Source of the DNA: Sphingomonas sp.
Lineage (GTDB): Bacteria > Pseudomonadota > Alphaproteobacteria > Sphingomonadales > Sphingomonadaceae
Reading direction: 5' to 3'
NCBI RefSeq assembly: GCF_017744835.1
Contig: NZ_JAGIAM010000001.1
Span: forward strand, 744,001 to 808,000
DNA length: 64,000 bases
Shown here: piece after piece, positions 26,386 through 33,625 of the stretch
Position numbering within the stretch: the stretch's first letter is position 1
How the letters are laid out: each line of letters starts with the position of its first letter
Made by a program: the position numbers and the translations under genes
The notes under the pieces: generated by a model
What the model saw: only the letters and a program-made list of their open reading frames with translations
What the model was told of the DNA's origin: nothing
Databases searched by the model: none

Positions 26386-27017
26386 AGCCATTGCTGATCA
26401 CCGATTGCGACGAGGTGCTGCTCCACATGGTGCGGCATTTCGGCGTGTGGCTCGACGAGGCGCACGACATCGACTTCGCGCCCGACGGCGGCGATTTCGC
26501 CAATTCGATGCGCCGCCGCGGGGACGGCGCGCTGGTCGAGCCCGCGACGATGTGGGGGCTGCTCGACGGCTTCTTCCCTGCCGAGATGGCGCGCCAGACC
26601 TTGGTGCCGCATGCCCGCGAGGCGCTCCAGGCGCTGTCGCAAGTCGCCGAGATCGTCGTGCTCACCAATCTGGGCGACCATTGCCGCGAGCATCGTATCG
26701 CGCAGCTCGCCACGCACGGCATCGCGCATCGTGTCGAGTGCAACCAGGGCGGCAAGGGCGCGCCCGTCGCGCGGATCGCGGCCGAGTTCGGCAACCCGGT
26801 CACCGTGTTCGTCGACGACCTGCCCCAGCACCACGAGTCGGTCGCCCGCCACGCGCCGGAGGTCCACCGACTGCACATGGTCGCCGAGCCGAGCCTGGCG
26901 CCGCGCGTGCCGGCCGCGCCGCATGCGCATGCCCGCATCGACGACTGGCGCGACGCACGGGCCTGGATCGAAGCGCGCTTCGCCGAGGGGTTGACCGCCG
27001 CGCCCGCGAATGGTTGA
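26382..27017 (+). CDS. HAD superfamily hydrolase
   Basis: 211-residue haloacid dehalogenase-like hydrolase. Motif I appears as LLITDCDEVLL (nucleophile Asp and D+2 acid/base Asp), motif II as VVLTNLGD, and motif IV as VTVFVDDLPQH; a lysine in GGKGAP is the likely motif III. These point to a phosphatase or related phosphoryl-transfer enzyme with unknown substrate. Start is GTG at 26382 in a GTGA overlap with the DUF3572 stop. The gene is 9 nt from the RidA family gene, so DUF3572-HAD-RidA may be one transcript. Confidence 0.85.
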   Translation: MKPLLITDCDEVLLHMVRHFGVWLDEAHDIDFAPDGGDFANSMRRRGDGALVEPATMWGLLDGFFPAEMARQTLVPHAREALQALSQVAEIVVLTNLGDHCREHRIAQLATHGIAHRVECNQGGKGAPVARIAAEFGNPVTVFVDDLPQHHESVARHAPEVHRLHMVAEPSLAPRVPAAPHAHARIDDWRDARAWIEARFAEGLTAAPANG

Positions 27018-27026
27018 TCCGGGGGC

Positions 27027-27497
27027 ATGACTGCCGCCATCGACGCGAAGCTGGCCGAGCTCGGCCTCACCCTCCCCGAAGCCGCCGCCCCGGTCGCGGC
27101 CTATGTGCCCGCGGTCGAAGCGGGCGGGCTGCTCCATGTCTCGGGCCAGCTGCCGTTCAAGGACGGCGCGCTGATGACCGGCCGGCTGGGCGAGGACCGC
27201 GAACTCGAGTTCGGCGCCGAGGCCGCGCAGCGCTGCGCCCTGATGCTCGTCGCGCAGATCAAGAAGGCGCTGGGCGGGGATCTCGGCCGAGTCGAGCGGA
27301 TCGTGAAGCTGGGCGTGTTCGTCAATTCGGCCGCAGGCTTCACCGACCAGCCCAAGGTCGCCAACGGCGCCTCCGAGCTGATGCAGGCGCTGTTCGGCGA
27401 GGCCGGCCGCCACGCGCGCAGCGCAGTGGGCGTGCCCGCGCTGCCGCTCGGCGCAGCGGTCGAAGTCGACGCCATCGTGGCGGTGCGCCCGGCCTGA
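27027..27497 (+). CDS. RidA/YjgF family protein
   Basis: 156-residue trimeric RidA-fold protein. RidA enzymes hydrolyse reactive enamine/imine intermediates released by PLP enzymes. This longer form belongs to the YjgF-like group with GGLLHVSGQLPFKDGALM and ARSAVGVPALPLGAAVEVDA; the arginine that binds the substrate carboxylate in RidA appears to be present in HARSAVGV. Whether it is an active deaminase is uncertain. It follows the HAD gene by 9 nt. Confidence 0.87.
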   Translation: MTAAIDAKLAELGLTLPEAAAPVAAYVPAVEAGGLLHVSGQLPFKDGALMTGRLGEDRELEFGAEAAQRCALMLVAQIKKALGGDLGRVERIVKLGVFVNSAAGFTDQPKVANGASELMQALFGEAGRHARSAVGVPALPLGAAVEVDAIVAVRPA

Positions 27498-27675
27498 GGC
27501 TTCTGTTGCAGCGCAGCAACACAGCCGCCCGCATCGTCTCCCCGCCCGGCAAAAATGTTGTGCGGCCGGTCGCAATATTGCAATGATCTTGTGCCGGCCC
27601 AACGCTGCGCGTGCAGACGCGGCGACGATCGGCAGCAGGTGGGGACCCTTTGATATTGGATTGAAAGGGATTTCC
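27498..27675. other. Intergenic region with a GCAATATTGC palindrome
   Basis: 178 nt between the RidA-like gene and the porin. It holds an imperfect hairpin gttgcagcgcagcaac (27504-27519), and a perfect 10-bp palindrome GCAATATTGC (27572-27581) in an AT-rich spot. The palindrome is a candidate regulatory site for the porin but matches no motif I can name. Confidence 0.35.
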
Positions 27676-28458
27676 ATGCGCTTTTCGATGATCAGCCTCG
27701 GCGCGCTCATGCTCGCCACCGCCACGCCTGCGCTGGCGCAGGACGAGACCGAACCCGCCCCCGCAGTGACCGTCAACGGCAGCGCGGCCGTGGTCAGCGA
27801 CTATCGCTTCCGCGGCATCTCGCAGACCGACGGCAATTTCGCGGTGCAGGGCGGCATCACCGTCAGCCACGAATCGGGCTTCTATGTCAGCGTCTGGGGG
27901 TCGTCGATCGACGACTATGTGACGATGCACGGCACGTCCAACCAGGAGATCGACCTGATCGCCGGGTTCAAGAAGAGCTTCGGCGGCGCGACGGTCGACG
28001 TCGGCGCGCTCTATTACGTCTATCCAGGCACGCGCGCGGCGGGCGACGACAGCGCGTCGGACTTCATCGAGCCCTATCTCGCCGTCTCCTATGCGCTGGG
28101 CCCGGTGACCGCCAAGGCGACCGCCGCCTATGCGCCCAAGCAGAAGGCGCTGGCGATCGACCAGGGCGCCACGGGCACGCTTCCCAAGGAAGACAATCTC
28201 TACCTGGCGGGCGACCTGTCGGCAACCATCCCCAACACGCCGATCGGCGTCACGGCGCACCTCGGCCACACCTTCGGCCCGAGCTGGTTGTCGGGCCCGA
28301 CCGACGAATACACCGACTGGTCGCTGGGCGCGACCTACACCTGGAAGGCGCTGACGCTCGGCGTGCAATATGTCGACACCGACACCTTCTTCATCACCCC
28401 CAGCGGCAAGGACGCCGCCGAGGGTGGCATCGTCGGATCGCTCACCGTCAGCTTCTGA
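27676..28458 (+). CDS. TorF family putative outer-membrane porin
   Basis: 260-residue exported protein with signal peptide MRFSMISLGALMLATATPALAQ (cleavage after LAQ). The mature part begins with the family opening AAVVSDYRFRGISQTDGNFA and continues as alternating beta strands rich in Tyr/Trp, ending in a terminal Phe (GSLTVSF), as for outer-membrane beta barrels. The substrate is unknown. The ATG at 27676 follows GAAAGGGA. A strong terminator lies 17 nt after the stop. Confidence 0.87.
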   Translation: MRFSMISLGALMLATATPALAQDETEPAPAVTVNGSAAVVSDYRFRGISQTDGNFAVQGGITVSHESGFYVSVWGSSIDDYVTMHGTSNQEIDLIAGFKKSFGGATVDVGALYYVYPGTRAAGDDSASDFIEPYLAVSYALGPVTAKATAAYAPKQKALAIDQGATGTLPKEDNLYLAGDLSATIPNTPIGVTAHLGHTFGPSWLSGPTDEYTDWSLGATYTWKALTLGVQYVDTDTFFITPSGKDAAEGGIVGSLTVSF

Positions 28459-28474
28459 TCGCAAGGGGCAAAAG

Positions 28475-28508
28475 AAAAGGGCGCGCAGGTCAGCCTGCGC
28501 GCCCTTTT
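28475..28508. terminator. Strong bidirectional terminator
   Basis: A 15-bp perfect stem (28475-28489 with 28494-28508) closes a TCAG tetraloop and is flanked by A-rich and T-rich edges. It separates the convergent porin and DUF3035 genes and can work for both strands. Confidence 0.88.
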
Positions 28509-28530
28509 GCTTGTCCGCTCGGGGAGCGGC

Positions 28531-28944
28531 TTATTGCTGCGGCGTGCTCGCGCGCGCGTCCTTGCCGTCGCCCTCGGGAGCCGCGACGATGTCGCGCGTG
28601 GTCTGGCCCTTGTCGACGACATTGGTCGTCGGGCTGCCGACGGTGCTGCGCGCGCCGATATCGGCGCTCGTGCGGCCGGCGGCGTTGAGCGCGGCATTCT
28701 CCGAGGCGCTGCGCGCCTGCGAGCCGCCGAACAGCGCGTCGAGCGTCTGTTGCTGGGTATTGTTGTCCTGGCGCACGGTGCCGGCCTGCGGCGGGACCAG
28801 CGAGAAATCGGGCGGGATCACCAGCGGCGCCTGGCGCGCGACGGCGAATTCGTCCGGACGGGCGCGGTTGTAGCCGTTCTTCCCGCACGCGGAGAGCGAC
28901 CCGGCGAGCGCGATGCCGGCCGCGATGACGATGAGCTTACGCAT
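28531..28944 (-). CDS. DUF3035 family predicted lipoprotein
   Basis: 137-residue lipoprotein. The signal ends in the lipobox LSAC (MRKLIVIAAGIALAGSLSAC), so the mature N-terminus is an acylated cysteine. The family segment RARPDEFAVARQAPLVIPPD follows, then a Gln/Asn/Ala-rich tail. Function unknown to me. The ATG at 28944 overlaps lspA by 8 nt; the one at 28953 overlaps by 17. It lies directly after lspA, the enzyme that would process its signal peptide. The gene ends at a strong shared terminator. Confidence 0.83.
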   Translation of the reverse strand: MRKLIVIAAGIALAGSLSACGKNGYNRARPDEFAVARQAPLVIPPDFSLVPPQAGTVRQDNNTQQQTLDALFGGSQARSASENAALNAAGRTSADIGARSTVGSPTTNVVDKGQTTRDIVAAPEGDGKDARASTPQQ

Positions 28945-29458
28945 TGACTTCATTCTCCACAGCAGCCGACGGCGCAGCCGGCTTATCGCGCACGAACAGC
29001 GCGCGGATCAACAGGACCACCACGCCGATGGTAATCGCCGCATCGGCGACATTGAAGACCAAAAAGGGACGCCACGTCCCGAAATGAAGGTCGGCGAAAT
29101 CGACGACATAGCCGAACCGGGTACGGTCGAGGATGTTGCCCAGCGCTCCCCCGAGCACGAGCCCGAGCGCCGCCAATTCGGGCAGCTTGCGCTCCTTCAT
29201 CATCCACCACAGCACGCCCGCGGCGATCGCGCCGGTGAGCGCGACCAGCGACCAGCGCATCGCCTCCCCGCTCGCCGGCAGCAGCCCCAGCGACACGCCG
29301 ACGTTCTGGACGAAGCGCAGGTCGAAGATCGGCAGCACCTCCACCGCGGCGCCCGGCACGTTGAGCCCGAGCGGCCCGGTCACATAATATTTGGTGAACT
29401 GATCGAGCAGGAACACCAGCACGGCCACGCCCAGGCCGATCATTCGCGTCTTGTTCAT
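28937..29458 (-). CDS. lspA: Lipoprotein signal peptidase
   Basis: Aspartyl protease that removes the signal peptide from diacylated prolipoproteins. The 173 residues have four membrane helices (FLLDQFTKYYVTG; WSLVALTGAIAAGVLWWM; LGLVLGGALGNILDR; FLVFNVADAAITIGVVVLL). The two catalytic aspartates lie in GNILDRTRFGYVVDF and VFNVADA. Start ATG overlaps the ileS stop (ATGA), so it is coupled to ileS. The usual bacterial order ileS-lspA is kept. A lipoprotein gene follows. Confidence 0.95.
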   Translation of the reverse strand: MNKTRMIGLGVAVLVFLLDQFTKYYVTGPLGLNVPGAAVEVLPIFDLRFVQNVGVSLGLLPASGEAMRWSLVALTGAIAAGVLWWMMKERKLPELAALGLVLGGALGNILDRTRFGYVVDFADLHFGTWRPFLVFNVADAAITIGVVVLLIRALFVRDKPAAPSAAVENEVNA

Positions 29459-32379
29459 TCGCCGACAACCCCCGCACACCGGTCGCACAGCGCGCCGTCC
29501 GTCACAACCTCAGGAAGATGCCGCCAGCAGCGGCCGCATTTGTGGCGCCCGGTGGGCGTCACGGTGACGCTTTCGCCCGGCGCGACTGACGAGACGATGA
29601 ACAGCTCGGCCAGATCGTCGCCGCCAAGCGGCAGATCGGGCACGGTCACCTCTGCCTCCAGGCTCGATCGCACCTTCTTCTCGCGGCGATAGGGCTCGAT
29701 CGCCTCGGTCACCTGCTGGCGCAGCGCGCGGACGGCCTCCCAATCGGCGGCGAGCGTGTCGCCCAGCGCGGGCAGCTCGGGCCATTCGAGCAGATGGACC
29801 GACCCGTCCTCGCTCGGATAGCGCGCCTGCCACACTTCCTCGGCAGTGAAGGCGAGGATCGGCGCCGCATAGCGGACCAGCGCATGGAACAGCAGGTCGA
29901 GCACCGTGCGATAGGCGCGCCGCTTCGGATCCGAGGGCGCATCGCAATAGAGGCAGTCCTTGCGGATATCGAAGAAGAAGGCCGACAGGTCCTCGTTCGC
30001 GAAATCGGTGAGCGCTCTGGAGTAGCGATTGAACTCGAACGCCTCCGCCGCGGCGCGCAGCTCCACGTCGAGCTGGGCGAGCTTGTGGAGGATGTAGCGC
30101 TCCAGCTCGGGCATCTCGGCGACCGGCAGCTTCTCGGCATCGCTGAAGCCGTCCAAGGCACCCAGCAGGTAGCGGAAGGTGTTGCGCAGCTTGCGGTAGG
30201 TGTCGCCGGTGCCGGCGAGCACTTCCTTGCCGATGCGCACGTCCTCGAAATAGTCGGTCTGCGCGACCCAGAGGCGCAGGATGTCGGCGCCGCTCTCGCC
30301 GATCACCTTGAGCGGATCGACGACGTTGCCGAGCGACTTGGACATTTTCCGACCGTTGCCGTCGAGCGCGAAGCCGTGGGTGAGCACCGCGTCATAGGGC
30401 GCGCGGCCGCGCGTGCCCGAGGCTTCGAGCAGCGACGACTGGAACCAGCCGCGATGCTGATCCGAGCCTTCGAGGTACAGGTCGGCGCGGACGCCCTCGC
30501 CATAGCGCGCCTCGATCACGAAGGCGTAGGTCGAGCCCGAATCGAACCAGACGTCGAGGATGTCGGTGACGACCTCATAGTCCTCGAGCCTGTAGTCAGA
30601 GCCGAGCAGCGCCTGGTGATCGGCCTGGAACCAGGCATCGGCGCCGCCCGCGCGGAAGGCGTCGAGGATGCGCGCATTGACCGCCGGGTCGCGCAGATAC
30701 TCGCCGGTCTGGCGATGGACATAGAGCGCGATCGGCACGCCCCAGGCGCGCTGGCGGCTGATCACCCAGTCGGGGCGCCCCTCGACCATCGATCGGATGC
30801 GGTTGATCGAGCGCTCGGGCACCCAGCGGGTGTGCTCGATCGAGTTCAGCGCGAGCTCGCGGAGCGTGGGGGCGTTGGAGCGGCTCTTAAGCCCCTCCCC
30901 TTCAGGGGAAGGGGAAGGGGTGGGGGACGTCTCACCGAGGTCAGCATCTGCGGCACTGCCCCACCCCAACCCCTCCCCTGAAGGGGAGGGGCTTGAAGTG
31001 GCGCGATCCATCGGAATGAACCACTGCGGCGTGCAGCGGAAGATGATCTTGGCCTTGCTCCGCCACGAGTGCGGATAGCTGTGCGCGAAGTCGTCCGACG
31101 CGGCGAGCAACGCGCCGGCTTCACGCAGGTCCGAGCAGATCGGCCCGTCCGAGGCAGTGAACTTCTTGTTGATCACCGAACCCTGGCCGCCGAGCCATGC
31201 CCAATCGGGCCGGTACATGCCCGCGGTGTCGACTGCGAACACCGGATCGATGCCGTGCGCCTTGCAGAGCAGGAAGTCGTCCTCGCCATGATCGGGCGCC
31301 ATATGGACCAGGCCGGTGCCGGCATCGGTGGTGACGAAGTCGCCGGCCAGGAAAGGGCGCGGCTTGTCGAAGAAGCCGCCGAGATGGTGCATCGGGTGCC
31401 GGGCTACCGTGCCGGCGAGGTCCGCGCCGTTATAGGTCCCGAGGACCTGATAGCTGGTGAACCCAACGCGCTTCTTGAACGCCTCGATCAAAGGCCCAGC
31501 AACAACGATTGTTTTGTTGCCGACAGCCTCGGAGTTTTCCCAAGCCTTATCCGAGAGGCTCCGGTCGTAGCTAGGATGGAGGTGGACGTACTCAACCTCT
31601 GGCCCATAAGCCAAAGCCTGGTTCACCGGGATCGTCCACGGCGTGGTGGTCCATATCACCGCATGCGCGCCGACCAGCTCGGGTGCGTTCGGCGCCTCGA
31701 CAATCTCGAACGCGACGTCGATCTGGGTCGAGACGACATCCTCATATTCGACTTCGGCCTCGGCGAGCGCGGTCTTCTCGACCGGCGACCACATCACCGG
31801 CTTGGCGCCGCGGTAGAGCTGGCCGCTCTCGGCGAACTTCAGAAGCTCGCCGGCGATCGTCGCCTCGGCCTCGAACTTCATGGTGAGATAGGGATCGTCC
31901 CAATCGCCCATGACGCCCAGCCGCTCGAACTGCGCGCGCTGCACCGCCACCCATTTCTCGGCATAGGCGCGGCATTCGGCGCGGAAGGCGACGGGATCGA
32001 CTTCGTCCTTGTTGAGCTTCTTGGCGCGATACGCCTCCTCGACCTTCCACTCGATCGGCAGGCCGTGGCAGTCCCAGCCGGGCACGTAGGGCGCATCCTT
32101 GCCCATCAGGCTCTGTGAGCGGACGACGATGTCCTTCAGGATCTTGTTCATCGCATGGCCCATGTGAATGTCGCCATTCGCATAGGGAGGGCCATCGTGG
32201 AGCAGGAAGCGGGTGCGTCCGGCGCGCTCCTTGCGGAGCCGCTCGTAGAGGCCGATCTTCGCCCAATGTTCGAGGATCGCCGGTTCCTTCTGGGCAAGGC
32301 CGGCCTTCATGGGGAAATCGGTCTTCGGCAGGAAGACGGTGTCGCGATAGTCGCGCTGGGTGTCGGGTGCGTCGCTCAT
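29455..32379 (-). CDS. ileS: Isoleucyl-tRNA synthetase, with in-frame insertion
   Basis: Class I synthetase charging tRNA-Ile, 974 residues. HIGH-type motif PPYANGDIHMGHAMNK, a CP1 editing domain, KMSKS in GRKMSKSLGN and a C-terminal zinc ribbon CGRCWRHL/CDRC are present. Two oddities: residues about 461-498 (SSPSPSGEGLGWG... to LKSR) come from a palindromic repeat inserted between PQWFIPMDR and PTLRELALN, and residues about 250-300 are encoded by a patch with clearly lower GC. The ATG at 32379 is used; a longer frame upstream has no family sequence. The insertion is near the catalytic-domain/CP1 boundary, yet the frame stays open, so function is probably kept. Confidence 0.95.
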   Translation of the reverse strand: MSDAPDTQRDYRDTVFLPKTDFPMKAGLAQKEPAILEHWAKIGLYERLRKERAGRTRFLLHDGPPYANGDIHMGHAMNKILKDIVVRSQSLMGKDAPYVPGWDCHGLPIEWKVEEAYRAKKLNKDEVDPVAFRAECRAYAEKWVAVQRAQFERLGVMGDWDDPYLTMKFEAEATIAGELLKFAESGQLYRGAKPVMWSPVEKTALAEAEVEYEDVVSTQIDVAFEIVEAPNAPELVGAHAVIWTTTPWTIPVNQALAYGPEVEYVHLHPSYDRSLSDKAWENSEAVGNKTIVVAGPLIEAFKKRVGFTSYQVLGTYNGADLAGTVARHPMHHLGGFFDKPRPFLAGDFVTTDAGTGLVHMAPDHGEDDFLLCKAHGIDPVFAVDTAGMYRPDWAWLGGQGSVINKKFTASDGPICSDLREAGALLAASDDFAHSYPHSWRSKAKIIFRCTPQWFIPMDRATSSPSPSGEGLGWGSAADADLGETSPTPSPSPEGEGLKSRSNAPTLRELALNSIEHTRWVPERSINRIRSMVEGRPDWVISRQRAWGVPIALYVHRQTGEYLRDPAVNARILDAFRAGGADAWFQADHQALLGSDYRLEDYEVVTDILDVWFDSGSTYAFVIEARYGEGVRADLYLEGSDQHRGWFQSSLLEASGTRGRAPYDAVLTHGFALDGNGRKMSKSLGNVVDPLKVIGESGADILRLWVAQTDYFEDVRIGKEVLAGTGDTYRKLRNTFRYLLGALDGFSDAEKLPVAEMPELERYILHKLAQLDVELRAAAEAFEFNRYSRALTDFANEDLSAFFFDIRKDCLYCDAPSDPKRRAYRTVLDLLFHALVRYAAPILAFTAEEVWQARYPSEDGSVHLLEWPELPALGDTLAADWEAVRALRQQVTEAIEPYRREKKVRSSLEAEVTVPDLPLGGDDLAELFIVSSVAPGESVTVTPTGRHKCGRCWRHLPEVVTDGALCDRCAGVVGE
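30889..30994. repeat. Palindromic repeat (family 1) inserted inside ileS
   Basis: Two roughly 37-nt inverted arms (30889-30925 and 30959-30994), each containing the inner palindrome cccctccccttcagggga or its partner, flank a GC-balanced centre. Its architecture matches the copies at 13341 and 39172. It lies wholly within the reading frame of ileS and has no stop codon in that frame. Confidence 0.85.
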
Positions 32380-32441
32380 GAGTGCGCGGGGATTAGCGGG
32401 TGCGCGAGCCCGAGTCATCCCTTGCGCGCAGCGCTGTTCCA

Positions 32442-32659
32442 GATTCACGCGGAGGCGCGGAGGCGCGGAGATTTTTGTTCGCGCAGAGGCGCAGAGAACG
32501 CAGAGATGCCAGTCTCCGCGTCAGCGGCAGAAATCTTCGCGAAGCTTGATCCAATCCGTCGTGGCGACGGATGACCTCCAAGCCGGATACAATCTCTGCG
32601 CGCTCTGCGCCTCTGCGCGAAACTCTCTTTCTTCGTGCCTGCACGCCTTTGCGTGAATC
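32442..32659. repeat. Long imperfect inverted repeat between ileS and ribF
   Basis: The arms 32442-32507 and 32592-32659 match in inverted orientation with roughly four-fifths of bases alike, sharing gattcacgc, tcgcgcagaggcgcagag and gcagagat. The centre is unpaired sequence of 84 nt. The right arm includes the ribF stop codon. It fills most of the gap between the two genes. It resembles repeats rich in cgcagag units I have seen in sphingomonad genomes, which is not verified here. Confidence 0.8.
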
Positions 32660-33584
32660 AAATGGCGAGCGCCGCTCGCGCGGCGATAGCGTCGCGGTCC
32701 ATCTGCACCATCAGCGCGTCGAGCGAATCGAACTTCGCCTCGGGGCGGAGATAGTCGATCAGCGCCACTTCGACCGTCTGGCCGTAGAGATCGCCCGAGA
32801 AGTCGAAGAAATAGGTTTCGAGCAGCTCGCGCGGCGGATCGAACATCGGGCGGACGCCCAGGTTCGCGACGCCGCCCAGCAAGCGCCCGTGGGCCAGCCG
32901 GCCGCGCACTGCGTAGATGCCGTAGGCAGGGCGCAGATAATTGGCGAGCGTCATGTTGGCGGTGGGAAAACCCAGCTCGCGCCCGCGCCGGTCGCCGCCC
33001 TCGATTACGCCCTCGATCGCGAAGGGCCGCGTGAGCAGCGCCGCCGCCTCGCGCGGGCGGCCTTCGCGCAGATGCGCGCGGATGCGCGTCGAGGATACGG
33101 TCTCGCCCCCGAGCATCACCGGCGGCACGACTTCGGCCGAAAAGCCCAGCTCCGCGCCGAGCGCGGCAAGTGCGGCGACATCGCCCTCACGGCCCTTGCC
33201 GAAGGTGAAGTCGTCGCCCGTCACCACCCCCGCCGCGCCGATAAGCCGGACGAGCTGCTGCTCGGCAAAGCCGCGCGCGCCGAGGCCCGCGAGGTCGGCA
33301 TCGAAGCGGAAGACGAACATCGCGTCGGCGCCCGCCTCGGCGAACAGCCGCTCGCGCTGGTCGAGCGTGGTCAGGCGGAAATGCTCGGCCTGGGGCTGGA
33401 AGAAGCGTCGCGGGTGCGGATCGAAGGTGGCGACGATCGCCGGCCGTCCCTCGGCCCGCGCACGCGCCACCGCGCGGCCCACCACTGCCTGGTGGCCGAG
33501 ATGGAATCCGTCGAAATTGCCGAGCGCGACGATGCCGCCGCGCAGCGCGGCCGGAACCCCCGAGCCGCTGTCCAGCCGCTCCAT
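32658..33584 (-). CDS. ribF: Bifunctional riboflavin kinase / FMN adenylyltransferase
   Basis: Makes FMN from riboflavin and FAD from FMN. The 308 residues have the adenylyltransferase N-domain with ALGNFDGFHLGHQAV and TFDPHPRRFF, the conserved VSSTRIRAHLREG, and the kinase C-domain with GRELGFPTANM and YGIYAVRG. Its ATG is at 33584. Its stop codon lies inside the right arm of a long inverted repeat. It follows the hybrid kinase gene on the same strand and precedes ileS. In many proteobacteria ribF sits just before ileS, as here. Confidence 0.95.
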   Translation of the reverse strand: MERLDSGSGVPAALRGGIVALGNFDGFHLGHQAVVGRAVARARAEGRPAIVATFDPHPRRFFQPQAEHFRLTTLDQRERLFAEAGADAMFVFRFDADLAGLGARGFAEQQLVRLIGAAGVVTGDDFTFGKGREGDVAALAALGAELGFSAEVVPPVMLGGETVSSTRIRAHLREGRPREAAALLTRPFAIEGVIEGGDRRGRELGFPTANMTLANYLRPAYGIYAVRGRLAHGRLLGGVANLGVRPMFDPPRELLETYFFDFSGDLYGQTVEVALIDYLRPEAKFDSLDALMVQMDRDAIAARAALAI

Positions 33585-33625
33585 GGCCTGCGCTATAGGA
33601 GCGGGGGAGAAGTGGGGAAAGCCCC

